Shown here: positions 40,030 to 48,331 of the stretch, piece after piece
Numbering within the stretch: position 1 is the stretch's first letter
How the letters are laid out: each line of letters begins with the position of its first letter
Virus record (IMG/VR): IMGVR_UViG_3300019886_000006
Coordinates: 1-58,136 of that record
DNA length: 58,136 nucleotides
From: a virus
Reading direction: 5' to 3' (one strand)
The notes under the pieces: model-generated
Told to the model about the DNA's origin: nothing
The model's database searches: none
What the model saw: only the letters and a program-made list of their open reading frames with translations
Position numbers and translations under genes: made by a program

Positions 40030-41197
40030 TACTCGCCTTTACAAAAATCTGCTTTCCAAAATTTGCAGGAGGTTTTTGTGTTCCTACAGTAGCCCAAAGT
40101 ACAGGGTATTTAGGTTTATTTGGGGTATCAGAACTATCCATATCTCCGAAATATATTACACAGTCGACTTTAGGGACATATTTATTGTAAAAATCAAAAG
40201 CAGGTTGGTATGCTGTTCCTCCTCGACCTTTAAATGTATAAGTCTTTTTAGGGTTGAATTCATATGAGTTCTTTATCTCGCTATCTGCCTCTACTACATG
40301 GATATTGGCGTATTTAGACATCTTTGTTATTTCGGCTAAGAATTGTGATAATGACTCATCACTAACACTTCCAGATGTATCTATAGCAACCCCTACATTC
40401 AATTCTTCTATTTTAATACTACCTGGTATTGTAATTCCATACCGTCTATTTCTTTTCTTTTTAGATGATTCAAGTTTAACCTCAAGACTATGCGCCACGA
40501 ATTGTTTTAACTGTTTGCGCCAGTCAATAGTTTGAGAATTATTTAATTTAGAGACTAATAATTCATGTTCTGCTGTCATAGTTCCTGCTGCTCTAGTTCT
40601 TTTAGCTGCACCATTAATAACTTGCCGTATTTTTTCTTTCAAAGTCTCTTTATTACCATCAGACTCTAACCAAAGCTCATGACCTTGACCTCCGCCTATC
40701 ATTTCTTTCATCTTATCATTATTTTTAAGATGTTCGGCATAATATTCCATTGTCTCCCCGTCTTTAAGAGAAAATAATTTAGGATACATCCCTCCTTTAG
40801 GAAGATCAACTAATGAATAGTTTATTGCACAATCCGCTGCTATATTAAGTCTTTGATGTTTCTGGGTATTAATGATATTATCTGCAATTTTATCAACATC
40901 ATTTTCATATTTCTTAACTTCATAAATCTCAGGAGCTAGATCTTTGAATCTACTAATATGATTTCTTAGTATATGCTCACACTCGTGCTTAAGTATAGCT
41001 ACTCTCTCATTTATTGTTAGTTTACAGAAGAAATCCGGATTTATATGGAGTTCTACTACATCTTTTATACAAACTCCTGCGGTAGGGATTCTTCTAGAAA
41101 TCACACGCCTCATTTGACATATGATTTCTCCATAAAATCTTTCAGATTCTAATAAAGCTACAATAGAATCTGAAAGATTATCATTATACGATTCCAT
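40022..41197 (-). CDS. VWA-like protein with predicted metallopeptidase domain (DUF2201-like)
   Basis: The 391-residue protein has an N-terminal metallopeptidase-type motif HECEH (residues 71-75, HExxH form). Its C-terminal VWA-like domain carries the MIDAS motif DTSGS (about residue 268) and later GRGGTAYQP and YFGDMDSSD. GCGGTACG precedes ATG 41197. It follows a MoxR-type ATPase gene, and such ATPase/VWA pairs usually work as a chaperone-like system acting on a target protein. The target here is unknown. Confidence 0.85.
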   Translation of the reverse strand: MESYNDNLSDSIVALLESERFYGEIICQMRRVISRRIPTAGVCIKDVVELHINPDFFCKLTINERVAILKHECEHILRNHISRFKDLAPEIYEVKKYENDVDKIADNIINTQKHQRLNIAADCAINYSLVDLPKGGMYPKLFSLKDGETMEYYAEHLKNNDKMKEMIGGGQGHELWLESDGNKETLKEKIRQVINGAAKRTRAAGTMTAEHELLVSKLNNSQTIDWRKQLKQFVAHSLEVKLESSKKKRNRRYGITIPGSIKIEELNVGVAIDTSGSVSDESLSQFLAEITKMSKYANIHVVEADSEIKNSYEFNPKKTYTFKGRGGTAYQPAFDFYNKYVPKVDCVIYFGDMDSSDTPNKPKYPVLWATVGTQKPPANFGKQIFVKASNE

Positions 41198-41211
41198 CGT
41201 ACCGCCTATCT

Positions 41212-42330
41212 TCAGATATTTTTTATAGTCCTGGTTTTCAATACTTCTTGTGTTAGGTCTAGCAATATATTTTCATGTTTCTTATCTGACCCGTATTCAA
41301 TAAAAACCATATTTCCTGCTTTTACTAATTCATCAATCATTACTACTGCGATATCTTTGGGAATAGTAGTTAAGAACTTTGTTAAATTATCTTTTTCTTT
41401 ATCAGTTAGGTTTATATTAGCATCGTTTTTGAGTTTCAATGACTCTCTAAGATTATCTCTAGTACTATTTAAAAAGGATGCTTGGACATTTTCAGGATTA
41501 CTCCACTTCTCTACTAATTCAGGGTTAGAGTCCAATAGTACTTGTTCTCCTGATAATGGCTTGTCTGTCTCTTTCATATACTGTTGGTATGCTATTGTAC
41601 GTTCTAAACCTATAATTCCTGGCATTAAATGCTGCATTAAATGCTGCGGAGTTTTTAAAGTAAACAACTTTCCTAGTCTTTCATACGCCCTACGATCAAC
41701 TTTTACAGGCAATTCATAATCCTGGGGGTTACTATTCTCAAGGAACTGGGGTTGATCCTGAATAAACCCGATTAATGTAGGCTCGATATTCTTAGTTTTT
41801 GCATACTCAACCCATTCTTTTACAGTAGGTTCTAGTTTGATATGTACGAAACGCGCCATAAGAGCTGTTTCATCTACATCAGTTACCTGGTAATCATCCG
41901 TAGGTGGGTTACCAGCAGCTATAATATGACAATTCTTAGGTAACTTAATGGTATGAAAAGTCTTGTCTAAAGCAAGACTAAAGATACCAGACAGAATGTC
42001 ACGACGGGCACGATTAAATTCGTCTAGGAATATAATGGCTCCTGATTCTGGGTTTTCTTCACAGTATGTAATTGTGTCTTTAAGCCATTTAGGAATAGCA
42101 AAGGAAGTTGATTTAGACCCATCACCGTTGTCTACGAATTCTGCAAGACCCAGGATATCTCCAAGATCTGACTGTGTTCCAAGATAGAACGGGAAGAATT
42201 TATATCCTTTTTCTTCGGCGTATTGCTTTACTGCCGCAGATTTTCCTACTCCAGCTGCGCCCCAAACAAAAGGTGTTAATTGAGCCTCAAACATGTATTT
42301 CAAACTATCTTTAAAATCTTGGATATTCAA
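41212..42330 (-). CDS. MoxR-type AAA+ ATPase
   Basis: The 372-residue protein has Walker A GAAGVGKSA (about residues 24-32), Walker B GAIIFLDEFNRARRD (about 98-112) and sensor 1 IIAAGNPPTDD. The region around WGAAG and the QSDLGDILG segment are typical of MoxR ATPases. It lies 14 nt upstream of the VWA/metallopeptidase gene, so the two form a unit. AAGGAGCAATG precedes the start. Confidence 0.9.
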   Translation of the reverse strand: MNIQDFKDSLKYMFEAQLTPFVWGAAGVGKSAAVKQYAEEKGYKFFPFYLGTQSDLGDILGLAEFVDNGDGSKSTSFAIPKWLKDTITYCEENPESGAIIFLDEFNRARRDILSGIFSLALDKTFHTIKLPKNCHIIAAGNPPTDDYQVTDVDETALMARFVHIKLEPTVKEWVEYAKTKNIEPTLIGFIQDQPQFLENSNPQDYELPVKVDRRAYERLGKLFTLKTPQHLMQHLMPGIIGLERTIAYQQYMKETDKPLSGEQVLLDSNPELVEKWSNPENVQASFLNSTRDNLRESLKLKNDANINLTDKEKDNLTKFLTTIPKDIAVVMIDELVKAGNMVFIEYGSDKKHENILLDLTQEVLKTRTIKNI

Positions 42331-42340
42331 ACATTGCTCC

Positions 42341-43351
42341 TTAGTTATTTGTTATTTCTAACTTTACAGGTTCTACCCGGTATTCGTCAAGTAAAACATT
42401 TTTCTGGTCATTGAAGTGTCTCAATAAGAAACGATGGCTATTATCTTTAAATATAATGACTTTACCGCTATCTTTACCTGGGTATGTTCTTAGACACCTT
42501 CCTACAGACTGCATTAGGTTAGATTTGGCTCGTCCAAGACCGGCAATTATTACATACTCACATGGCTTGGTGTCTATACCTTCAGATACTACCCCTGTCG
42601 TACCGATAAGAGCCTTAATTTCTCCATTATTGAATTGCCGGATATAGTCTTTAGTCATCTCATCCTCGCCATAAACGAAAGGAATTCCAGTCATCTCTGA
42701 CAATATCTTACCATGTATTATCTCTTTTACCAGGCATAATGTAGGAATTCCGTTAAGTCTAGATAGTATTGTTCCTATCATGATGTTTCTTATTTCATTA
42801 TGGACTACTAGTTCTCTATATACTTCTTGATATGTATCGGCGTTTGTTTTTTGCTTAGGGACTTGGTAAAAGAATGCATCAACTGGAACTATATAGCCTC
42901 TATTTACGGCATCTTTATATGTCAGTTTATAAATAAGTTGGCCGCAGATGGCTTCTAGTAATAATGACTCTTCACTATCATTTCTAAAGAATGTGGCTGT
43001 CATGAAATAACGGTAATATATACCGTTCCACATTTTTTTATTTAGTTTATGGAATGTTTTAGCAGCTGCTCTATGTGCTTCATCTATAATTAAAACATCA
43101 TAATTACCATCTTTATTAAGAGTATTAGAGTCTATATTTTCGACAGTAACATTTTTCAGGTCTTTAAGAGTCTCTTTCATTTGCGCTTTAATATTCAGAT
43201 TAGGCACAATAACTAAGGTACGAAGGCCTAAAGCCTCTATAATAAGTTTTATAACATGACTTTTACCAGCGCCAGTAGGCATAGATATACCTCCGCGTCC
43301 GTGTTTAAGTGCGGCTTTAACAGCATTTATTTGATCAGGATATGGTTTTAT
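42341..43351 (-). CDS. SF2 helicase, C-terminal part of a split gene, probable AUA start
   Basis: Motif I PTGAGKS, motif II IIDEAHRAA, motif III MTATFF, and motifs V/VI (TTGVVSEGIDTKPCEY, QSVGRCLRTY) mark a UvsW/DEAD-DEAH-type helicase. The only ATG (43282) directly abuts motif I and would remove the conserved lead-in. In frame upstream lies KPYPDQINAVKAALKHGRGG, and the first codon after a TAG is ATA at 43351, placed 6 nt after the GGAG of the preceding VIYG tag. The N-terminal domain is in a separate gene at 43789-44046. AUA initiation is inferred. Confidence 0.85.
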   Translation of the reverse strand: MKPYPDQINAVKAALKHGRGGISMPTGAGKSHVIKLIIEALGLRTLVIVPNLNIKAQMKETLKDLKNVTVENIDSNTLNKDGNYDVLIIDEAHRAAAKTFHKLNKKMWNGIYYRYFMTATFFRNDSEESLLLEAICGQLIYKLTYKDAVNRGYIVPVDAFFYQVPKQKTNADTYQEVYRELVVHNEIRNIMIGTILSRLNGIPTLCLVKEIIHGKILSEMTGIPFVYGEDEMTKDYIRQFNNGEIKALIGTTGVVSEGIDTKPCEYVIIAGLGRAKSNLMQSVGRCLRTYPGKDSGKVIIFKDNSHRFLLRHFNDQKNVLLDEYRVEPVKLEITNN

Positions 43352-43577
43352 CGACTACTCCGTATATGACTTTTTCTAGTTTAGAAGGCTTTTTATCAAA
43401 AAATACAAGTTCTGCTGCTATCCAGAATTTACCCTTATTATGCCCACTATAGTATAAATAACTTTTGCTTCCTGTGATAATTTCCTCTATTTTAGAGATT
43501 TTAAATAATATTCCTACATTCTCATCGTCGTAATATTTATCACTTATTATAATCGCCCAGTCTCCTATTTTTGCCAT
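43335..43577 (-). CDS. GDxV-type protein with VIYG tag (copy 5), inserted in the helicase
   Basis: AAGGAAGG precedes ATG 43577. The 80-residue protein has MAKIGDWAIIISDKYYDDEN and ends PSKLEKVIYGVVDKTIS. Its tag codons carry CGGAG 6 nt before the ATA that appears to start the helicase part. It and the next upstream gene lie between two near-repeats (AAAACCATAT and AAAACCAATAT) and split the helicase gene. Confidence 0.8.
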   Translation of the reverse strand: MAKIGDWAIIISDKYYDDENVGILFKISKIEEIITGSKSYLYYSGHNKGKFWIAAELVFFDKKPSKLEKVIYGVVDKTIS

Positions 43578-43792
43578 TAACTACCTTCCTTATCATCTAT
43601 CCCGTAAATTACTCTTTCAAGTTTTGTTAAGTTGTCTATTTTTTTAAAATTTCTTTTATCCCATATAAAAGTAAGGCCTTTGAAGTCATATACTTTGTAT
43701 TGGCTCGGAGTGTCATAACAAGCCATGAATACTTGTCCTTTAGTTAGGGTGCCTAAAGGACTGGTTATTAAAGACTCTACAAAGAATTTCAT
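43577..43792 (-). CDS. Small protein with VIYG tag (copy 6), inserted in the helicase
   Basis: ATG 43792 overlaps the stop of the helicase N-terminal part (ATATGA). The 71 residues (MKFFVESLITSPLGTLTKGQ, VFMACYDTPSQYKVYDFKGL) fit the small-barrel pattern. The end is LTKLERVIYGIDDKEGS. It is the first of two tagged genes placed inside the helicase gene. Confidence 0.8.
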   Translation of the reverse strand: MKFFVESLITSPLGTLTKGQVFMACYDTPSQYKVYDFKGLTFIWDKRNFKKIDNLTKLERVIYGIDDKEGS

Positions 43793-44046
43793 ATTGGTTT
43801 TCTCCGCTTATCTTTTGTTACAAACCCAATATTATTGGTATTTAAGAAATCGACTACTCTACTCTGTAAACCGCTAGCGAACATCCCTCGTTTGTCTAAC
43901 AATGACTTTCTTCTAGGACCATACCCTGAGAAGTAAGCACTACTACCGCCTATTACATAACTCAATAATTTACTGAGTTCTTTTTCATGAATAGGAGATA
44001 GCCCAATAATACGGGAATAGCTATTGTCGATTTCTAGAATCACCAT
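43789..44046 (-). CDS. SF2 helicase, N-terminal part of a split gene
   Basis: The 85-residue protein reads MVILEIDNSYSRIIGLSPIH, then LLSYVIGGSSAYFSGYGPRR and KSLLDKRGMFASGLQSRVVD, ending KDKRRKPI. From memory GGSSAYFSGYGPRRKSLL is the N-terminal domain of phage SF2 helicases, here separated from the motor part at 42341-43351. Removing the 451-452 nt insert restores RRKPYPDQINAV. The two pieces may form a split, functional enzyme. Confidence 0.75.
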   Translation of the reverse strand: MVILEIDNSYSRIIGLSPIHEKELSKLLSYVIGGSSAYFSGYGPRRKSLLDKRGMFASGLQSRVVDFLNTNNIGFVTKDKRRKPI

Positions 44047-44564
44047 TAATTACTTATCTCACAATTATCGCCTACAGTAAAGGTACAAGATGAGTTAATT
44101 CCATTACTGCTATAAACTCCCGGCGGTATATAAGTAGCAAACCCACCGTGGTCACTATAAACAGCATATAGATTGCCTGAGATACAGAATCCGACCTCAG
44201 TAAAGGTTGCTGGGTAGACAGTAGTATTAGGGCAGAACTGGACTATGCTAATGGGCGTTAAGTCTTGTCCAGGGAGTCCTTGAGGCCCTGTTGGTCCGAT
44301 GCCTCCTACAGCTCCTGTAGCCCCATTACACAGCGTATTGACCCCTGACCCTACTACCAGTACTACTCCCCCATTAGGACACGCCACAGGGCTTGCTATG
44401 AACGTATAAACGGGTACTACTGGACCCTTCGCCCCTGTCGCTCCAGTAGGCCCTGTTTCTCCCCTAGAACAACCAAAGATAACAGTAAGTATGATTGCGG
44501 CTAGTGTTATCATTAATACTCCTGCTAATACCTTTAATAAGAATTCTTGATACCTATAAGACAT
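44046..44564 (-). CDS. Collagen-like repeat protein with N-terminal membrane anchor
   Basis: TGGAGGAATT precedes ATG 44564. The 172-residue protein has one hydrophobic helix (VLAGVLMITLAAIILTVIF) ending in GCS, a possible lipobox-like site. Two Gly-x-y runs follow (GETGPTGATGAKGP and GAVGGIGPTGPQGLPGQD), then a globular end (EVGFCISGNLYAVYSDHGGF, SSCTFTVGDNC). Similar collagen-like proteins occur in many phages; role unknown, perhaps at the cell surface. Confidence 0.75.
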   Translation of the reverse strand: MSYRYQEFLLKVLAGVLMITLAAIILTVIFGCSRGETGPTGATGAKGPVVPVYTFIASPVACPNGGVVLVVGSGVNTLCNGATGAVGGIGPTGPQGLPGQDLTPISIVQFCPNTTVYPATFTEVGFCISGNLYAVYSDHGGFATYIPPGVYSSNGINSSCTFTVGDNCEISN

Positions 44565-44840
44565 AATTCCTCCATATGGTTTATATTAGATTAGACTGCT
44601 ATTAAACTTTAATCAAGATAATTCTATTGACTGTACTATTTTGGTACTTGACAGCCTTAATTTTTTGGTACAGCATAAAGCCAGTGGAGTTTAGCATTTC
44701 TACTTAATATTTAACATTTAGCCTTTTTTTGTTTGTTTTTTGGAAATACGCAATCTATGTACCACATGAGTATTACTATAAAGGCTTAACGCCATTCCGA
44801 AAAGTATTGATTTATTTATAATCCTATGTATACTGACCTT
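44565..44840. other. Divergent intergenic control region, 276 nt
   Basis: This gap separates the leftward and rightward replication units. It is AT-rich and holds two copies of TTTTGGTAC (44639-44647 and 44663-44671) that could be regulator sites. TTGACT (44627) and TTGACA (44648) lack good -10 partners. A leftward TTGATT-N17-TAATCT is weak. A clear rightward promoter lies at 44807-44834. I see no gene in it. Confidence 0.6.
44807..44834 (+). promoter_or_regulatory. Sigma70-type promoter TTGATT-N16-TATACT, leaderless spacing
   Basis: TTGATT 44807-44812 and TATACT 44829-44834 are 16 nt apart, and ATG 44841 follows the -10 box by 6 nt. The ATG has no ribosome-binding sequence. It is the probable entry to the rightward recombination and replication block. 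Confidence 0.55.
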
Positions 44841-44969
44841 ATGAGACTAGTATTCGACATAGCATTAGTATTAGTATCGCTATTAATAATGGCGTATATA
44901 GGAATTTTTTTCTTTTTGTTCCTTATCTATTCTTACGGAAGGTTATTGAAGTCATGTGGCTTAATTTAA
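44841..44969 (+). CDS. Single-helix membrane peptide, 42 aa
   Basis: The frame from ATG 44841 to TAA 44969 encodes MRLVFDIALVLVSLLIMAYI, then a second hydrophobic run GIFFFLFLIYSYG and a short basic tail. It is a small membrane protein, overlapping the next gene by 16 nt and with a leaderless-type promoter. Function unknown; position ahead of another anchored protein suggests a membrane role. Confidence 0.55.
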   Translation: MRLVFDIALVLVSLLIMAYIGIFFFLFLIYSYGRLLKSCGLI

Positions 44970-45400
44970 GTATTAAACAGACTATATATCTAGTAGTTAC
45001 CGTATTATTACTACTATTCATTTCTTTCTTAGCTGGTAAGAGAAGTATTAGCCAAAATAAAGAGACGATTACTTCTGTCAAAGACAATAAACAGGTCGAT
45101 ACTCACACAGTTAAAACCGAAATAGAGATTAAAAAAAAAGATGGTACGACACAGATTGTGACAACCACCGATACTGTCCGCTCCGTCATTGATAAAAAAA
45201 TAATTTATTCTGATACTAAAGTATCGTCTAATTACTTGCCTAAGTGGAATATATCTGCTATAGTCTCTCAAGATATCAAACATATAGGACTTCCGACATA
45301 CGGAGCAAGCATGAATCATACTTTCATAGGCCCTGTGACTATAGGCGGATTCGTATTGAGTAGCGGAATACTTGGTCTATCTATAGGAGTAAATTTCTAA
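44954..45400 (+). CDS. Membrane-anchored beta-rich protein, 148 aa
   Basis: After a single N-terminal helix (TIYLVVTVLLLLFISFLAG), a Lys/Thr-rich stalk (VKTEIEIKKKDGTTQIVT) leads to a C-terminal beta domain (LPTYGASMNHTFIGPVTIGG, GILGLSIGVNF). From memory this layout is common in phage membrane proteins of unknown role. Its stop overlaps the next start (TAATG). Confidence 0.65.
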   Translation: MWLNLSIKQTIYLVVTVLLLLFISFLAGKRSISQNKETITSVKDNKQVDTHTVKTEIEIKKKDGTTQIVTTTDTVRSVIDKKIIYSDTKVSSNYLPKWNISAIVSQDIKHIGLPTYGASMNHTFIGPVTIGGFVLSSGILGLSIGVNF

Positions 45401-45630
45401 TGATTCCTGAAGGTACTTTAGTAAGAGTAAAACCAGGATGGCATGAAACTGGTCAAATAGGTTTGGTATTTCATCGTCACAAAGAAGTAGCATGTAGATC
45501 CACACGACCATATGTATTAAAGTTCCTTGACCCAGGATTTAACGCTATATGCGATATTTTTAATGCCAATAGTCTAGAAGTATTGTCATATAAACTAACT
45601 AAACTAGAAAAAGTTATATACGGAGTATAG
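45400..45630 (+). CDS. GDxV-like protein with VIYG tag (copy 7)
   Basis: The 76-residue protein begins MIPEGTLVRVKPGWHETGQI and has the small-barrel look (RPYVLKFLDPGFNAICDIF). It ends exactly LTKLEKVIYGV. The tag codons read TATACGGAGTATAG and place GGAG 6 nt before ATG 45631. Start and stop touch both neighbours. Confidence 0.8.
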   Translation: MIPEGTLVRVKPGWHETGQIGLVFHRHKEVACRSTRPYVLKFLDPGFNAICDIFNANSLEVLSYKLTKLEKVIYGV

Positions 45631-46020
45631 ATGAATTATAAAGAACTAGAACAAAAAATTATTAGATCTTATCAAGAAGGTATTACCCCAAGTACCGCCG
45701 AGGCATTAGCCGCCGAATTCCTTGAAGCTCAGATAAAGGTTTCTGAAGAGATTAAATCCTCTTCTTTAGAGGCTAGACTTCTTAAGTCTGTAGTTAAAGA
45801 AGAACGTGCTAAGCTATTGTATTCAGAAGCCACAAAAGGTGATAAAAAACCTTCAGATAGTATTTTACAGGCTATTGTGGATAGTAATCAAGGTATTCTA
45901 TCCCACCAGAATGCTTTTGATGAAGCCGAAGAAAAAGCAAATGAACTAGAACGTTTATACAATATTTTTCGTGAAGCACATATATTTTATCGCGGGGTAG
46001 GTAAGGCTAAGTTTGATTAA
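45631..46020 (+). CDS. Helical hypothetical protein, 129 aa
   Basis: ATG 45631 follows the tag-borne GGAG. The protein is mostly alpha-helical (ALAAEFLEAQIKVSEEIKS, ARLLKSVVKEERAKLLYSEA, EAEEKANELERLYNIFREAH), with the layout of phage recombination or replication accessory proteins. Its end overlaps a TTG start of the next gene by 8 nt. No motif identified. Confidence 0.65.
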   Translation: MNYKELEQKIIRSYQEGITPSTAEALAAEFLEAQIKVSEEIKSSSLEARLLKSVVKEERAKLLYSEATKGDKKPSDSILQAIVDSNQGILSHQNAFDEAEEKANELERLYNIFREAHIFYRGVGKAKFD

Positions 46021-46240
46021 AGAAGGAATATATATTTGGAACGGGTCTCTGGTGCGCGTATATGATATTCTTCCAACTAGCTTTTACTATGAATATATAC
46101 GACTACATCCAGGTACCAGATTTACATATGGAGGATACTCAGTATCATCAAATGGAGAACCAATTCAATATGAAAAATTTATGCTACCAGTAGAAAGTCT
46201 AACAAGATTAGAAAGAGTTATTTATGGAATTAAAGACTAA
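46013..46240 (+). CDS. Small barrel-like protein with VIYG tag (copy 8)
   Basis: The start is TTG 46013 overlapping the preceding stop, with GTAAGG just ahead. The 75 residues (MIKEGIYIWNGSLVRVYDIL, HPGTRFTYGGYSVSSNGEP) end LTRLERVIYGIKD. The Tyr-Gly codons contain ATG 46224, the start of the RecA-like gene. Confidence 0.75.
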   Translation: MIKEGIYIWNGSLVRVYDILPTSFYYEYIRLHPGTRFTYGGYSVSSNGEPIQYEKFMLPVESLTRLERVIYGIKD

Positions 46241-47102
46241 GAAATTCGATCTTAATGCCATTATTACTGAAGTTCATAAAGAAAACTCTAGAAAATCAGA
46301 TTTACTAGCCAAATTAGGCACAGGAGACAATCTAAAGACTCAGACAAAAGAGGATTTCATGACAATGCCTAAATGGTGGGTAGATGCTACCGGTACGTAC
46401 GGTATACCATATGGAGGTATGGTACAAATAGCAGGAGACTCTGATTCAGGTAAGACGTCTTGTGCTATCGAGGCTATGAAATCAGCCCAATCACAAGGAG
46501 TAGCAATACTATACGTAGAAACAGAAGGTAAGACTACTACTAAAGATCTTGAGTCATGGGGAGTAGATACTTCTCAAATCATGCTTGCCCAAAGTGCCAT
46601 AGCTGAGAAGGCATTCAGTAGTATGTTTAAGTTATGGGATAAGTTCAATAAACATTATCCTGATGACAAACTATTAGTCGTATTCGATTCTATCGGCAAC
46701 GTGGTATCTCAGCATGACGAACAAATGGACATGGCAGAGACTAACCAGCGCCCAGGCGGTAAAGGCAGGACTAACCGAGCAGGAGTAAATCTCATGATAT
46801 CTAGATGCGAAAGGCATAAATCAGCGATTCTAATCCTTAACTATACTTATGATAATATGGGCTCTCCAGGTAAGACTAATGCAGGAGGTAAAGCACTAAA
46901 TTTCTTTAGCTCTTTGACTTACCAGACATCTAGGAAAGGATGGTTAGAAAAGACTGTTAAAGGCCAGAAAGTCAGGATAGGGGCTAAAGTCCAATGGAAG
47001 CTCTTCAAGAATCACATTAATAAAACTAATCCAGGATATAAAGTAATAGAATTAGACATTACTTCAGAAGGCATATCATTGGCTGGGGTAGGAGATGAAT
47101 AA
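46224..47102 (+). CDS. RecA/UvsX-like recombinase
   Basis: ATG 46224 lies inside the VIYG codons of the preceding gene (TTTATGGAATTA). The 292-residue protein has a RecA core: Walker A GDSDSGKTS (about residues 71-79), Walker B LLVVFDSIGNV, and LILNYTYDNMGSPGKTNAGG with the loop 2 region. IPYGGMVQIAG is the typical lead-in. It would promote strand exchange in phage recombination and repair. Its stop overlaps the next tagged gene. Confidence 0.9.
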   Translation: MELKTKKFDLNAIITEVHKENSRKSDLLAKLGTGDNLKTQTKEDFMTMPKWWVDATGTYGIPYGGMVQIAGDSDSGKTSCAIEAMKSAQSQGVAILYVETEGKTTTKDLESWGVDTSQIMLAQSAIAEKAFSSMFKLWDKFNKHYPDDKLLVVFDSIGNVVSQHDEQMDMAETNQRPGGKGRTNRAGVNLMISRCERHKSAILILNYTYDNMGSPGKTNAGGKALNFFSSLTYQTSRKGWLEKTVKGQKVRIGAKVQWKLFKNHINKTNPGYKVIELDITSEGISLAGVGDE

Positions 47103-47340
47103 ATTTAAAAAAGGCGATAAAGTTGTAATTATTTCAGGAGATAATAGTAATGCGTTTCCTGAAGAATATAAGGGGTCAATAGGTACTATTAAAAGTTTTG
47201 AACCGGTTTACTCTCCATTCGGGGCTTATAGGGTTGCTATATACCAGGGGACATTTAGTATATGGTATATATACGAGCATTGTATGATGTCAACAAACGG
47301 CCTGTCTAACTTAGAAAAGGTAGTATATGGGGTTAAATAA
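47095..47340 (+). CDS. GDxV-type protein with VIYG tag (copy 9)
   Basis: ATG 47095 overlaps the recombinase stop. The 81-residue protein begins MNKFKKGDKVVIISGDNSNA, with YKGSIGTIKSFEPVYSPFGA (a KOW-like pattern), and ends LSNLEKVVYGVK. The tag's codons TATATGGGGTTAAATAA contain ATG 47327 of the SbcD-like gene. Confidence 0.8.
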   Translation: MNKFKKGDKVVIISGDNSNAFPEEYKGSIGTIKSFEPVYSPFGAYRVAIYQGTFSIWYIYEHCMMSTNGLSNLEKVVYGVK

Positions 47341-48331
47341 ACCAGTAGCAGTTATCATTTCGGATGTCCATTATAATCTTAAAAATTTAGAATTAGCAGA
47401 TAACTCTATGAGACAAGCAATCTCTAAAGCAAACGAGCTTAGTGTTAACCTAATAGTAGCAGGAGATTTACATGATACTAAGGCAAATATGCGTGCCGAA
47501 TGTATAAATGCCATGATAGAGACTTTTAAACTATGTGACAAAAAATTTCATGTAATGGTAGGGAATCACGATAGAATCAATGAAAAATCAGAAGCCCATT
47601 CCCTTAATTTTTTAAGAGGGCTGTCTTGGAGCGACGGTGTACACTCTGAGGCAGTAAAAATGGACACGAGAGAATTATATATGGTACCATATTATAGCAA
47701 TTTAGATGACTTAAGAGCCGAATTAAAACAGATACCTAGAGGATCAATTGTAATCATGCATCAAGGTATCCAAGGCTCAGATTCAGGTGAATATATACAG
47801 GACAAGACTGCAATTACTAAAGAGGATGTAGCGGGTCTTAGAGTCATTTCAGGTCATTACCATAAAAGACAAGATATTAAACTCCCAGATGGCGGTTTAT
47901 GGAGTTATATAGGAAATCCTTACACTCAGAACTTTGCTGAAGCTAATGACCCTGAAAAAGGCTTTCAAATCTTGATGGACGACGGTAGTCTTGAATTTGT
48001 ACCTACTAACCTTAGAAAACACGTATTGATAGAGAATGACATATCTGAACTTATAGCCATCCCATATTTACATAAATCTGGGGATTTAGTGTGGTTCAGG
48101 CTTAAAGGAACGAAAGAAGAATGTAGTAAAGTAACTAAACAACTAGTGGCGGATAATTACGGAATTACTGACCCGTTTAAACTAGATTTAATAACTATAG
48201 ATACACAATATAAGCATCATAAAAAACAGAACTTATCTCAGCCTGAATTACTTGATAGTATTATAGACTCGCTAGACACTACCGACGCTCGCAAGAGTGT
48301 AATTAAAGGTATATGGAAATCATGGAGTTAA
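47327..48331 (+). CDS. SbcD/gp47-like recombination nuclease subunit
   Basis: The 334-residue calcineurin-like phosphoesterase has all metal motifs: IISDVHYN, VAGDLHDT, VGNHDR, IMHQG and ISGHYHKRQD. In T4 the partner is gp46; here the SbcC-like gene follows one tagged gene later. Together they would process DNA ends for recombination. ATG 47327 lies inside the preceding VIYG tag; the end overlaps the next tagged gene. Confidence 0.9.
   Translation: MGLNKPVAVIISDVHYNLKNLELADNSMRQAISKANELSVNLIVAGDLHDTKANMRAECINAMIETFKLCDKKFHVMVGNHDRINEKSEAHSLNFLRGLSWSDGVHSEAVKMDTRELYMVPYYSNLDDLRAELKQIPRGSIVIMHQGIQGSDSGEYIQDKTAITKEDVAGLRVISGHYHKRQDIKLPDGGLWSYIGNPYTQNFAEANDPEKGFQILMDDGSLEFVPTNLRKHVLIENDISELIAIPYLHKSGDLVWFRLKGTKEECSKVTKQLVADNYGITDPFKLDLITIDTQYKHHKKQNLSQPELLDSIIDSLDTTDARKSVIKGIWKSWS

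Noticed and set aside
40016-40535. Plus-strand open frames opposite the VWA gene
   Set aside because: They mirror the coding sequence of the leftward gene and have no start signals.
44627-44680. TTGACT and TTGACA in the divergent region as promoters
   Set aside because: No acceptable -10 box at 16-18 nt; kept only as part of the control region description.
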